Source of the DNA: Sphingobacterium multivorum
Lineage (GTDB): Bacteria; Bacteroidota; Bacteroidia; Sphingobacteriales; Sphingobacteriaceae
Direction of reading: 5' to 3'
NCBI RefSeq assembly: GCF_900457465.1
Contig: NZ_UAUU01000011.1
Coordinates: 620,001 to 684,000 of the forward strand
Length of the DNA stretch: 64,000 nucleotides
The position numbers were made by a program, and so were the translations under genes. Below the pieces are notes generated by a model that searched no databases, was not told where the DNA came from, and saw nothing but the letters and a program-made list of their open reading frames with translations. Of this stretch, positions 54,339 through 63,383 are shown one piece after another; within the stretch, counting starts at the first letter, position 1; the number at the start of each line of letters is the position of its first letter.

Positions 54339-54977
54339 TTATTTATTAAGTTCATTATGATATTCATTTTTAAGTGATTCAATTTTGTCTTTCAACTCTT
54401 TGCTGATTTTGTTTGGATAGTTTTTCAGTTTTTTGAGATTGAATGCAAGAATTATTGCAGAGATACCTGAAAAAATAAATGCCACAGCTGTTATAACAAC
54501 CAGAGAAATTCCGGCTAAAACAGGATTAAGAATAAGAATAACAGACCCGATAAGGCCAAGAAAACTGATCAGCGCCAGATTCCCCCACTGCAAAACGCCA
54601 TAGCTTTTGAGATCAAAGGCAAAACCAATCCCCTGTACAGAACGGAACATCAATGAAAATCCAATAAAATAGGGCAAAGCAACAAATGCCACCTGCGGCT
54701 GAAAAAATAATATAATCCCTACAAAAAGATCCAGCAAAGCACCTACCAGATACCAGCCCCAATTGTCCAGATTATCCTTGTTTTGTATTGCAAATACAAG
54801 TTCCATAATCCCGAAAACCAAAAATGATGCACTGAAAAACAGCACCAGAGACAGGTAAGTGGCTTGTGGAATGCTAAACATGTACAATCCCATAATCACC
54901 AGTAAAATACCTACAATTAAAGGTAAATACCAATACTTAACTGTGTTTTTGATAGTTTTAAAAAATGTTGTTCCCAT
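54339..54977 (-). CDS. HdeD/DUF308 family membrane protein
   Basis: 212 residues with six transmembrane segments in three pairs, typical of HdeD (YLPLIVGILLVIMGLYMF, YLSLVLFFSASFLVFGIMEL, WYLVGALLDLFVGIILFF, FIGFSLMFRSVQGIGF, LALISFLGLIGSVILIL, SLVVITAVAFIFSGISAIIL), followed by a charged C-terminal coiled coil. HdeD proteins are linked to acid or envelope stress. It is the last gene before IS4 copy 2. Confidence 0.88.
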   Translation of the reverse strand: MGTTFFKTIKNTVKYWYLPLIVGILLVIMGLYMFSIPQATYLSLVLFFSASFLVFGIMELVFAIQNKDNLDNWGWYLVGALLDLFVGIILFFQPQVAFVALPYFIGFSLMFRSVQGIGFAFDLKSYGVLQWGNLALISFLGLIGSVILILNPVLAGISLVVITAVAFIFSGISAIILAFNLKKLKNYPNKISKELKDKIESLKNEYHNELNK

Positions 54978-55023
54978 AATAATATGTTTTTGAAATTAAA
55001 TTAACTCGTAGTGCATTCATATG

Positions 55024-56279
55024 TGTCCTAAATAAATTTTAGGATTGGATTTCTGTGGTACAAGCATAGCTTTTTTCATCATTTCGATATTGACCCCTAT
55101 TTTTCAATCTGCGAAGATCTTTAGCTGTCCCTTTTTTCCTTTTATAGGCGGCCTGAGAAAGGGATCATCTATCCATTGCCAGATGTTTATTTTCACGAAG
55201 ATATTCATTCTGATGAATGCGACCAGATTGGACAGGTTCCAGTCATATTTGGCCTTTTTTTGTAAGTATTTTAACAGTAATATGCCAATGAGTGAAGTCC
55301 AGATCTGGATCATCACTGCATTTTCAGAAGTCCCTATGAATGTCGATACTTTTAAGCGCTGCTTTATATGCTTGAAGAAGACTTCGATATGCCAGCGTTG
55401 TTTATAGATGTTTGCCACCAAAGAAGCCTTCCACTTCGTATTATTGGTCAAAAAGTGGTACTCATTGCCAGTGGTGCTGTCCCAAAAGTGGACTAGGCGT
55501 AGCGGCTTGCCGTTGTATTTATTGCAGGCAGCACCGGATAGCTCAATGAGCTCATCCTTAAGGATCCCCTTTTCCATGAGTGCTTCACTCTGATAGGACT
55601 TGATAACCTTGTACTTCATATTAACTTTACTCCTGGTAACGAAGTAACACCCCCTGCTGTCCAAATCCCCAAGCCAGCTGTAATCCACGTAGCCACGGTC
55701 CACTACCACCACGCTTCCCTTGGAAAAACTGTAACTACCGGCTCGCTGGCTCTCATGTACTTTTCCATCGGTAATCTGCATAAAAACAGGTAGGCAGCCA
55801 TCATAATCCAAGACAGTGTGCAGCTTTACGGCACCTTTGGTGCTGCGAAACTTTGCCCAGTCAAATACAGATAGACATAAGGGGATGATGCTTGCATCCA
55901 TCAGATATACTTTACGCTTTAGCTGACCAAGATCTTTGCGAAAATGGGTGTCCTTTTGCCAAAGCCTATCCAAAACAGAATAGTAAAGATCTTTGAAAAG
56001 TTCATGGGTACGGTGTGTGTTGATATAGGATATATTAGACTTACTTGGAGCTCTTACTACACCTAAGTGGTTCAGATTACCAGTGGTACTGCGTAGACCG
56101 TTACTAATATCACGAACCGAATCTGCCGAGGAAAAATGACAGAAAAGCATACTGACTAGATGCGTCCAGCTGTTGATCCCTTTCTGATGTTTGTCACTTT
56201 TGTGCTTTGAAACCAAATCTTTGAATAATTCGCGGTCGATAAGAGATAAAATCTGACTAAAAACATTTAAATTTTTCAT
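55024..56279 (-). mobile_element. IS4-family insertion sequence, copy 2
   Basis: Near-identical to copy 1 at 48620-49878 and in the same orientation, about 5.1 kb apart. It starts TGTCCTAAATAAATTTTAGG and identity ends at the transposase ATG. The leader/palindrome repeat adjoining copy 1 is not present here. Together the copies bracket the nucleosidase-lut-fabG-hdeD segment. Confidence 0.8.
55104..56279 (-). CDS. tnp: IS4-family transposase, copy 2 (C-terminus shortened)
   Basis: 391 residues from MKNLNVFSQILSLIDREL. DUF4372 N-terminal region and DDE domain are continuous: KVYLMDASIIPLCLSVF, VVVDRGYVDYSWLGDL and YKQRWHIEVFFKHIKQRL (YREK signature). Loss of one G near 55155 (GCCTGAGAAAG against GCCTGGAGAAAG in copy 1) changes the last about 18 residues and truncates the protein by about 12 compared with copy 1. 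The catalytic residues are intact, so activity is possible. Confidence 0.9.
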   Translation of the reverse strand: MKNLNVFSQILSLIDRELFKDLVSKHKSDKHQKGINSWTHLVSMLFCHFSSADSVRDISNGLRSTTGNLNHLGVVRAPSKSNISYINTHRTHELFKDLYYSVLDRLWQKDTHFRKDLGQLKRKVYLMDASIIPLCLSVFDWAKFRSTKGAVKLHTVLDYDGCLPVFMQITDGKVHESQRAGSYSFSKGSVVVVDRGYVDYSWLGDLDSRGCYFVTRSKVNMKYKVIKSYQSEALMEKGILKDELIELSGAACNKYNGKPLRLVHFWDSTTGNEYHFLTNNTKWKASLVANIYKQRWHIEVFFKHIKQRLKVSTFIGTSENAVMIQIWTSLIGILLLKYLQKKAKYDWNLSNLVAFIRMNIFVKINIWQWIDDPFLRPPIKGKKGQLKIFAD

Positions 56280-56398
56280 GATTTTAGTTCTCCAATTTAA
56301 CTTACATTGCCTTTCTGTAAAGCGGACGGGAAGTTTTTATAAGAATGCTTTTCTGCTGCGATACCGCGTAAACATTTTTTTAGAGCGAGATAATAGTT

Positions 56399-56851
56399 AT
56401 GGAAATAAGAGCGGCAAGCGAAACTGATTATGCAGCAATTCTGCACATTTGGGAAAATTCGGTTCGGGCGACACATGATTTTTTGAAGGAGGAGGATCTT
56501 CAGTTATATAAGAGGCTGATCCAAACCGAGTATTTACCACAATTAAAGGTATATGTCATAGATGACAACGGACAGCCTACAGCTTTTTTCGCTGTCTCCG
56601 ACGATAATCTGGAAATGTTATTTGTAGATTCAGCATACAGGGGGAAAGGTGTCGGGACTGTGGCACTACAGCATGTACTGGATAAGCTTCAGGTATATAA
56701 AGTTGATGTCAATGAGCAAAACCAGCAGGCGGTTGATTTTTATCTGAAAAAAGGATATCAGCTCATCGGACGCTCACCTGTAGATGGTATGGGGAAATCC
56801 TATCCGATTTTGCATTTACATAACGAGAGCGCTATTAATGGATCGAAATAA
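56399..56851 (+). CDS. GNAT-family N-acetyltransferase
   Basis: 150 residues. N-terminal MEIRAASETDYAAILHIWENS, then the acetyl-CoA-binding motif DSAYRGKGVGTVALQHVL (near residues 80-97) and NQQAVDFYLKKGYQLIG. Similar to YjaB-type acetyltransferases. The next gene starts 22 bp downstream, so they may form a unit. Substrate unknown. Confidence 0.88.
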   Translation: MEIRAASETDYAAILHIWENSVRATHDFLKEEDLQLYKRLIQTEYLPQLKVYVIDDNGQPTAFFAVSDDNLEMLFVDSAYRGKGVGTVALQHVLDKLQVYKVDVNEQNQQAVDFYLKKGYQLIGRSPVDGMGKSYPILHLHNESAINGSK

Positions 56852-56873
56852 TTTTAATAAAATGAAATAACTC

Positions 56874-57323
56874 ATGATACAAGGTTTATACGAAACGCAT
56901 ATTCAGGTGCGGGATTTAGCTAAGTCTATCGCATTTTATACGGAGGTACTGGGATTACGTGTGGCACATCGTGATCCGACACGTCCCATTGTTTTTCTAT
57001 GGATTGGAACCGGAAAAGACTATATGTTGGGCCTGTGGCAGGAAGAAACAAACTTTCAACCCAGACATTTTGCTTTTAGCGCAAATAAAGCGGATATATT
57101 AAATTATGCCGTGGATTATCTGAAAAAACGTGATCTGACACCCTACAATTTTTTAAAGGACGGGATCGAAGCACCGATGGTCTTTGCATGGATGCCTGCA
57201 TTGGCCATATACTTTAATGATCCGGATGGCAACCAATTGGAGTTTATCGCAGTTTTGGAAGGGGAGGGTAGGCCCGAATTGGGCGTGCTTTCTTATGCCG
57301 ATTGGATTGATCGTACAACATAA
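56874..57323 (+). CDS. VOC/glyoxalase-family protein
   Basis: 149 residues with one glyoxalase-type repeat pair: IQGLYETHIQVRDLAKSIAFYTEVLGLRV at the N-terminus (metal ligand His about residue 8), HFAFSANKADILNY, and FNDPDGNQLEFIAVLEG with the Glu ligand. Probably a metal-dependent lyase or fosfomycin/bleomycin-resistance-like dioxygenase family member; no specific substrate. Its stop lies within a bidirectional hairpin. Confidence 0.87.
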   Translation: MIQGLYETHIQVRDLAKSIAFYTEVLGLRVAHRDPTRPIVFLWIGTGKDYMLGLWQEETNFQPRHFAFSANKADILNYAVDYLKKRDLTPYNFLKDGIEAPMVFAWMPALAIYFNDPDGNQLEFIAVLEGEGRPELGVLSYADWIDRTT

Positions 57324-57349
57324 TAAGTCGCGAAAGGGCGACTTATTAT
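57320..57349. terminator. Bidirectional hairpin between convergent genes
   Basis: A 12-bp stem ATAATAAGTCGC/GCGACTTATTAT with a 6-nt loop contains both stop codons of the convergent VOC and acetyltransferase genes. T-runs are short, so termination may be modest. Confidence 0.6.
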
Positions 57350-57882
57350 GCTGATTTCCACTCTTCGGCAAGGATAGCAAAGACCACATCATCTTCCCAT
57401 TGACCGTTATGGAAATAGCTTTTTACAAAATGAGCTTCCTGACGAAATCCCAGACTTGTTAAGAGCTGCCTGGATGCCTTGTTTTCTGGAGCTACCGAGG
57501 CCGTGATCCGATGTTTATGATGCTGACGGAACAGGGCCTCTATAACTGTTTTCAGTCCTTCTTTGGCATATCCCTGTTGCTGGAATTCTTTTTTTATCGT
57601 ACAGCCCAATTCCACCTGCAGGTGTTCAGCACCAAAAAAATGAACGCCAATATCGCCGATTACAGCCTTTGCTATTTTGTCGGTCATAACGAGCTGAAAC
57701 CAGGACTCTGGAAGATTGAACGTGTTTGGGTTTTTTGCTATAAATTCATCGACTTCTGCCAAAGAGTCTGGAATCCAGCCCTGGTATTTATTGGTTTCTT
57801 TATCTGAACGATACCCGAATATTGCCCGACTGTCTTCCGGCATGATGGGCCGAATCGCTAATCTTTCTGAATCAATGCGCAT
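57346..57882 (-). CDS. GNAT acetyltransferase (RimJ/RimL type)
   Basis: 178 residues: MRIDSERLAIRPIMPEDSRAIF, GYRSDKETNKYQGW, VELGCTIKKEFQQQGYAKEGL (acetyl-CoA motif) and KASRQLLTSLGFRQEAHFV. This is the Acetyltransf_3 arrangement. Its start is 3 bp from the end of the DUF4180 gene, so they are co-transcribed. Substrate unknown. Confidence 0.9.
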   Translation of the reverse strand: MRIDSERLAIRPIMPEDSRAIFGYRSDKETNKYQGWIPDSLAEVDEFIAKNPNTFNLPESWFQLVMTDKIAKAVIGDIGVHFFGAEHLQVELGCTIKKEFQQQGYAKEGLKTVIEALFRQHHKHRITASVAPENKASRQLLTSLGFRQEAHFVKSYFHNGQWEDDVVFAILAEEWKSA

Positions 57883-57885
57883 GGT

Positions 57886-58248
57886 TTAACGTTTTGAAAA
57901 TCTGGCTATCGCTTCTTCACGCGTACCTACAAAATTGATTTTTTTTGATTTATTGCTTTCGTAGATAAAATCGATTAAACTTTTGCTGTTGTATTTGGAG
58001 AAATCGCCAACGATGGCAATGTCAAAGCCATACTGCGTATATTTTTGAAGAATTTCACCGGCAAGTTTTGTTTTAAGTTCGAAGAAGTCATCCGTGATGT
58101 TCTCTTGATAAATAATTGCTTTGTATGCTTCTTGCGCGCCACAGTCGACCATAATCTGTAGACCATCATCGAGATTATGGATAAAGACGCCTGAACCTGT
58201 AACTTCAGCAATGTTTTCGTCACCTAGCTGAATAATAGTGATTTCCAT
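57886..58248 (-). CDS. DUF4180 domain protein
   Basis: 120 residues from the ATG at 58248 (MEITIIQLGDENIAEVTGSG); the frame is open upstream to 58371 but those residues look non-coding. Family pattern: DCGAQEAYKAIIYQENITDDFFEL, GEILQKYTQYGFDIAIVGDFS and KSLIDFIYESNKSKKINFVGT. The fold resembles STAS/SpoIIAA-like proteins; function unknown. Confidence 0.85.
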   Translation of the reverse strand: MEITIIQLGDENIAEVTGSGVFIHNLDDGLQIMVDCGAQEAYKAIIYQENITDDFFELKTKLAGEILQKYTQYGFDIAIVGDFSKYNSKSLIDFIYESNKSKKINFVGTREEAIARFSKR

Positions 58249-58360
58249 TTTTTTTGTTGTGTCGTTTGAAAAATATATTTGTGGGATCAGATTCCATGAT
58301 CCATTGCACATCGGTGGGATATGCTGTTGAAAATGATCCGAGATAGCGGATAAATAGGTT

Positions 58361-59284
58361 TTAACCTGCAAATTCTTTCAGCATATTGATTGTTGGACAG
58401 AAGAACAGGGAGCCGGTATGTGCTGTACTAAAGTCTAGTATTCTATCGTAATTTCCTTCGGGTTCACCGATAAACATTCTGTTCAGCATCAATTGTAGGG
58501 TACTGAATGTGCTGGCATAAGCGATAAAGTAGGTTCCCATTTCATTTGTTGCGATTTGCCCAAAAGGCATATTGTCGCGAACAATCTTTAAATCGTCACC
58601 GACATTGGCCAAGGCCGAATGAGAATTGGCCGGTTTTTCATCGTCGCTCATCTCAATATCGTTTGCTTTGCTTCTGCCGATGACCTTTTCCTGATCGGCG
58701 ACGGGTAAAGAACGCCAGGCATTCATGTCATGAATATATTTTTGCACAAATAAATAGCTTCCACCCTTATAGGCTGCATCCTCATCACCAACGATACCAA
58801 AGAAAGCACGATCCTCACCAAGGGGATTTTCCGTTCCGTCGACGAAGCCCAAGATACTTCGGCCATCCCAATATCTGAACCCATGAACTTCCTCCTTGCA
58901 ATCCGCAACGGGACTTAATAAGGCTGCTATTTCGGTCGCCATGTCAATGCAATAGCTTTTTTCATAAGCGCGAATATGGAAATGTACATCGCCGGGGGTA
59001 GCCACAGCAACATGTTTTTGACCAATGATGGGTTCGAAAGGAACCAATTCCTTTGGCATAGGTTCGTTGAGTTCAAGCTTTTTCCAGGCATGGTGACTTA
59101 TGCCCAATACCACGCTTGCTTTTACAAGGTTTGAACGTACCTGCGCCGAATTGTTGAGATTGACAACCAATGCACATAAGCGTTGGAAGACATCTTTAAT
59201 GACCACATTTTCGTGGAAATTCCATACCATAAACACCGTATTGTTGCTCGGTGTATCGATGACATTTTGGGCCTGATGATCCAT
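58361..59284 (-). CDS. Dyp-type heme peroxidase
   Basis: 307 residues. The Dyp signature GxxDG is present as GFVDGTENP near residue 148, with proximal His in PANSHSALANVG and distal Arg in NDIEMS...KIVRDNMPFG. The C-terminal FFCPTINMLKEFAG is also typical. Similar to YfeX/class B Dyp. It lies about 110 bp from the DUF4180 gene on the same strand. Substrates are probably dyes, lignin-type phenols or peroxides. Confidence 0.92.
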   Translation of the reverse strand: MDHQAQNVIDTPSNNTVFMVWNFHENVVIKDVFQRLCALVVNLNNSAQVRSNLVKASVVLGISHHAWKKLELNEPMPKELVPFEPIIGQKHVAVATPGDVHFHIRAYEKSYCIDMATEIAALLSPVADCKEEVHGFRYWDGRSILGFVDGTENPLGEDRAFFGIVGDEDAAYKGGSYLFVQKYIHDMNAWRSLPVADQEKVIGRSKANDIEMSDDEKPANSHSALANVGDDLKIVRDNMPFGQIATNEMGTYFIAYASTFSTLQLMLNRMFIGEPEGNYDRILDFSTAHTGSLFFCPTINMLKEFAG

Positions 59285-59357
59285 AAGATAAGTTGTTGTG
59301 TGTTGTACAGCATTGCTAAGCTACAAATAAAATCGGTTTTAGCGATAGACTTTTTGA

Positions 59358-60179
59358 TTACTCGAATGCGGTTTGTTGATATAGTTTGACGATTTCATCA
59401 ATAACTAAATCCGGTTCATCGTAAAAGACATGATGCTCCGCATTTTCGGCTAAAATATAACGTCTATTGCTTTTTTGATCAGCAAATTTTTTAAGGGCAG
59501 CAATAAATAAACTGCGATCGGGTTCTTCAAAAGGTGATTTTCCTGAGCCAATGACAGTCATAGGGACATTGATTTTTTCAGCAACCTCATGTAAAACAGC
59601 CGTTGACGCTTCGTAGTTTAAAACGAGGTGATAGAACCCTAAGCTTTCTTTTTTTATGTGATCAAGCTCATTGGCATATTCTCTCTTCAATGATTTGGAT
59701 CGCTCCATAGTCATGAAATAAGGGGAGACAATATCGATCATTACGGTGCCGACAACCTGTCAGGGATTGGTCGTTATAAATTTCATCGTATAGTTACCAC
59801 CGAAGGAGTGGGCAACAAAAAAGTACCGATCACGATAGCCCATTTGCTGCAAGGCAGTTTTAAGATCCTTTACTTCATTTGTCAAGCTAATGTTAACGGT
59901 GTCTATTTCACTTTTTCCAAAGCCCGCCCGGTCATAAGTAATTAACGGTGCACCCAATTTGCTGGACAGGGGTTCCAATAGCTTTCTCCAAACGGAAGCA
60001 TCATTTCCCCCTCCAGATTCAAAGACAATGGGGATACCTTTTCCCTCCATTAAAGTAAAATGAAGGTTGTGGTTGCCTACATTGATCATGGTATCCCTGA
60101 GCTGTGCTTTTACGGCCAGGCCGGGGAGTGTCAGTAGGAGGAAAACGAATAAAAGGAGATTATACTTTAGCCCGTACAT
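59358..60179 (-). pseudogene. Alpha/beta hydrolase with in-frame stop
   Basis: A signal peptide (LLLFVFLLLTLPGLAVKAQ) and hydrolase core: IPIVFESGGGNDASVW (oxyanion region), LITYDRAGFGKSE, and the nucleophile elbow FFVAHSFGGNY (GxSxG as AHSFGG). At 59760-59762 an in-frame TGA follows TNP; the same frame then continues QVVGTVMIDIVSPYFMTMERS, with the acid in VIGSGKSPFEEPD and catalytic His in LAENAEHHVFYDEP. So a single nonsense codon divides a protein of about 273 residues. It overlaps the end of the methyltransferase gene by 20 bp. Confidence 0.86.
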
Positions 60180-60945
60180 CGTTCATTTTAAGTGTCATGC
60201 TTTTCGCTTCTGTTTCGATCCATTGGCTGTATTCGGCGATAGCCTGTAAGCGAAGTTCGTCCGAGATATACCCTTCCGTAACCATTTGTCGCGACTGGGC
60301 GACTTTGTTCCAGATGGCCAGATTGGTATCAAAGTTAGCTTCTCCTTTTTTGTAGATCTGATCGGCATTGATAACCTGAACCGAATGGAAACCTGCTTGC
60401 TGGAGCAGTGCAGCGACCTCATCAGCAACACGATTGTTCATCCCTGCATCTGCTCTCCATTGCAGGAAAGTGCGGTAAAATGTGCGCATGCTTTCTGGCG
60501 GAGCGGGGGTCCATTCAATGGCGGTATGATTGTAGTCTAAAATAGAGATTTGTCCGCCAGGTTTTAACCAGGATTTAAATAAGCCTAATGCTCTGGGAAC
60601 ATCACTTAACCATTGCATGGTGCGCGCCGTTATAATCAGGTCGAACGGATGTGGAGGCTGATAATCAAAAATATTGCTGCAGACCAGGCTTAGATTTTTG
60701 GTGTTGCCATATAGTTCATTGCCACTATCTATAAAAGGCTGTGTATTATCGAGCCCGATTATGGTTCCGTCACCGATATAAGTCGCGACCTCATTCGTGA
60801 GTGTTCCGGTACCACAGCCCACATCCAAGATTTCCATGCCAGGAGACAGTAAGGGAATAATCGTTCTATAATCGGAGGATAGTGTCCTTCTTTCAAATAT
60901 CTTATTGGCCTGTTGATCTTTTCTGTCGATAAATTTCTCTTTCAT
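60160..60945 (-). CDS. Class I SAM-dependent methyltransferase
   Basis: 261 residues. SAM-binding motif I MEILDVGCGTGTLTNEVA near residue 37, acidic residue in IIGLDNTQPFIDSG, motif with IFDYQPPHPFDLIITARTMQW, and PGGQISILDYNH. Small-molecule methyltransferase type, Methyltransf_25. The hydrolase start lies inside its last codons, which implies translational coupling. Substrate unknown. Confidence 0.9.
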   Translation of the reverse strand: MKEKFIDRKDQQANKIFERRTLSSDYRTIIPLLSPGMEILDVGCGTGTLTNEVATYIGDGTIIGLDNTQPFIDSGNELYGNTKNLSLVCSNIFDYQPPHPFDLIITARTMQWLSDVPRALGLFKSWLKPGGQISILDYNHTAIEWTPAPPESMRTFYRTFLQWRADAGMNNRVADEVAALLQQAGFHSVQVINADQIYKKGEANFDTNLAIWNKVAQSRQMVTEGYISDELRLQAIAEYSQWIETEAKSMTLKMNDVRAKV

Positions 60946-61273
60946 TGAATTGGGTTTAGTTGATTGTAAATATAGCTTTTGCCTTCCGGTTAAAAAAACT
61001 TCTATTCGTTTAATCGTTTTTGTCGCGCTAATCTGACCAACAGTTGAGAATATTCCTTGCTTTGTTTATGATTACGATCAATCGAATACCATATTCTCCA
61101 TTAAGAAGGATATAATGATCATTTTCTATTTTATAGCAACAGCGATACTTTGCGATTAATACCCTAATTAGGAAATTATTTTATGTCGGTTCGCTGTTTT
61201 TTTAATAATAGTTTTTTATATTGTTATACAACAGCAATCGTGCTGTGTAATTACACTAAGATATCCTGATATT
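60946..61273. other. Divergent intergenic region, no gene
   Basis: Some 328 bp between the methyltransferase and a lipoprotein gene. AT-rich, with a promoter-like TACTTTG near 61147 but without a convincing partner. Nothing else noted. Confidence 0.5.
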
Positions 61274-62107
61274 ATGCGAAAAGTATTTAAAGTTCTCCTG
61301 CTAATGTATTGTGCTGTTTTTCTTTCAGCCTGTTCTTCCAACTATCTCATGACGTTCAATGGGGAGAACGTAAAAAAAGACGAAGACAAGGGAACGTTTT
61401 CATTTAAAAATGATACGGTACAGATTGATTATTCCTTCGCCGACAGAGATGGTCGAATTTACCTTCGGATAGAAAATAAAATCGATAAACCGATCTTATG
61501 GGATCTTAAGAGTTCGGCCATGGTTATTAATGGTAAAACGCAAAGCTATTCTGCTGAACAAGCTGCTTTTAATGGAAAGATGAATGCTTCGGTTTCCGAT
61601 ATAAACGCCAGTAAATCCACTATATTTAACGAAACTTGGGTGAACGGTTATATCACGGGGTCGGTAAGTTTGCCTAAAGATGTCGTACTTATCCCACCGC
61701 ATGCCTATGTGGATGGGCATTATTTTGATTTTAAAAACGATGTTAAATCCATTGTACGATCATCCCAAAAAGAAAAAGTGTATATGTATGATATGAGTGG
61801 CGAAAGTTTTGCGGTAAAACTAGCCCGATTTGAAGGTGCTGATTCACCTTACAGTTTACGTAGCTATTTGACTTATTCGATTTTAGAAGATGGTAAAGCT
61901 ATTGTTAAAACTACGGAGCAAAAATTTTATGCAGTCCAGCTTTGGCAGACCGGTGCAGTAGCACTTAATAATATTCTAGAACTGTATAATAAGCGCGGAG
62001 ACGTGCTGGCTGTTAAGGAAAAAAAAGGACAGGAGGCTATGATCGTTGGGGGTGCTTTGGCATTAACTGCAGCGGCCGCAGCAATTGACCCGAAAGCAAC
62101 TGAATAG
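61274..62107 (+). CDS. Hypothetical lipoprotein
   Basis: 277 residues with a lipoprotein signal (VLLLMYCAVFLSACSSNY, Cys near residue 20). A beta-rich domain follows (RIYLRIENKIDKPILWDLKSS, VSLPKDVVLIPPHAYVDGHYF, SLRSYLTYSILEDGKAIVKTT). The C-terminal hydrophobic run VGGALALTAAAAAI may be a membrane contact. No recognised family. Tandem hairpins follow the stop. Confidence 0.65.
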   Translation: MRKVFKVLLLMYCAVFLSACSSNYLMTFNGENVKKDEDKGTFSFKNDTVQIDYSFADRDGRIYLRIENKIDKPILWDLKSSAMVINGKTQSYSAEQAAFNGKMNASVSDINASKSTIFNETWVNGYITGSVSLPKDVVLIPPHAYVDGHYFDFKNDVKSIVRSSQKEKVYMYDMSGESFAVKLARFEGADSPYSLRSYLTYSILEDGKAIVKTTEQKFYAVQLWQTGAVALNNILELYNKRGDVLAVKEKKGQEAMIVGGALALTAAAAAIDPKATE

Positions 62108-62144
62108 TACCCAAAGCCATCTACTACTGCTGTAGCTTATGCTC

Positions 62145-62213
62145 GTCTAAGCTGTGCCGGATTAAATCATGCCGGTTACAGCTTAGACAAACAATAAGTC
62201 CGAATTATTGTTT
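62145..62213 (+). terminator. Two consecutive hairpins after the lipoprotein gene
   Basis: A long stem GTCTAAGCTGTGCCGG/CCGGTTACAGCTTAGAC (62145-62188) is followed by AAACAATAA/TTATTGTTT (62189-62213). The first has no T-run; the second is AT-rich with a modest T tail. Termination or mRNA stabilisation is likely. Confidence 0.55.
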
Positions 62214-62280
62214 AAGATATTAGATCCTTTTATCCTCAAAGGCAAAAAAGCTGTATCACTTATTAAAAAAATCTATATAT

Positions 62281-63321
62281 ATGAAGTATCTTGCACAATT
62301 TATGTTGATCGTCTTTCTTTTTGTTGCTAACGAAGGTCGATCCTGTACACGCGTTGTTTATAAAGGACCTAATCAGACCGTTATCACAGCTAGAAGTATG
62401 GACTGGAGAGACGATATCGCGGCCAATTTATGGGTATTTCCGCGCGGCGTAGCAAGAAGCGGGGAGGTAGGGCCGCAGTCATTGCAGTGGACTTCACAAT
62501 ATGGTAGTGTTGTTTCCAGTGCGTGGGACATTGCTACGGTCGATGGTTTAAATGAAAAGGGATTAGTGGCCAATGTACTCTGGCTTGTCGAATCTACTTA
62601 TCCTAAATTTGATCCAGCGGGACCAAAAAAAGGTATTGCAATCTCGGCTTGGGCCCAATATGTTTTGGATAATTTTGCGACCGTCAATGAAGCCGTATCT
62701 GCCTTAAAGGATGAACCATTTGTGATTGTAAGTGATTATATCCCGGGCACTACCAAATTTACGACGGTGCATTTATCGCTTTCAGATGCCACAGGCGATA
62801 ACGCTATATTTGAATACATTAACGGGAAATTGGTTATTCATCACGATGCGGCTTATACCGTCATGACAAATTCTCCTGTCTTCGAAGATCAACTTGCGCT
62901 AAACAGGTATTGGCAGGGAATTCCTGGAACCATTATGCTTCCAGGAACAAACCGCGCTGCTGATCGTTTTGTGAGGGCTTCTTATTACATTAATGCGATT
63001 CCGCAGACAGATGATTTGCGGCTTTCTGTTGCGAGTGTTTTCAGCGTAATCCGAAACTGCTCGGTTCCATTTGGAATAAGTTCCGAGACGGAGCCTAATA
63101 TTTCCTCTACGCGGTGGCGATCTGTAGCTGATCAGAAGAATAAAGTCTATTATTTTGAGAATGTATTGGTTCCGGGAACGTTGTGGGTGGATCTGGCTAA
63201 ATTTGATTTAAAGAAAGGTGCTCCAACGATGAAGTTGGACATGAAACAAGGGATGGCAATAAATGGCATTTCAAATACGCTGTTTAAGGCTGCCCAACCC
63301 TTTAAATTTATGGGTATTTAA
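62281..63321 (+). CDS. Choloylglycine hydrolase-family linear amide C-N hydrolase
   Basis: 346 residues. A signal peptide ends so that Cys (in GRSCTRVVYKG, about residue 22) becomes the N-terminal nucleophile, as in Ntn hydrolases of the CGH/penicillin V acylase family. Other family positions: TARSMDWRDD (Arg/Asp), DGLNEKGLVANVLWL, and TNSPVFEDQLALNRYW (Asn/Arg oxyanion). Acts in the periplasm on linear amides such as N-acyl homoserine lactones, penicillin V or bile salts; which one is unknown. Confidence 0.93.
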   Translation: MKYLAQFMLIVFLFVANEGRSCTRVVYKGPNQTVITARSMDWRDDIAANLWVFPRGVARSGEVGPQSLQWTSQYGSVVSSAWDIATVDGLNEKGLVANVLWLVESTYPKFDPAGPKKGIAISAWAQYVLDNFATVNEAVSALKDEPFVIVSDYIPGTTKFTTVHLSLSDATGDNAIFEYINGKLVIHHDAAYTVMTNSPVFEDQLALNRYWQGIPGTIMLPGTNRAADRFVRASYYINAIPQTDDLRLSVASVFSVIRNCSVPFGISSETEPNISSTRWRSVADQKNKVYYFENVLVPGTLWVDLAKFDLKKGAPTMKLDMKQGMAINGISNTLFKAAQPFKFMGI

Positions 63322-63329
63322 ATTAGAAC

Positions 63330-63360
63330 GGGCTTGTCCAATCTTTTTGGACAAGCCCTT
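63330..63360. terminator. Bidirectional terminator
   Basis: A 12-bp stem GGGCTTGTCCAA/TTGGACAAGCCC with a 5-nt loop lies 9 bp after the hydrolase stop and 24 bp before the stop of the convergent RND adaptor gene. Confidence 0.75.
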
Positions 63361-63383
63361 ATTTATGCGATTTTATAGCGATC

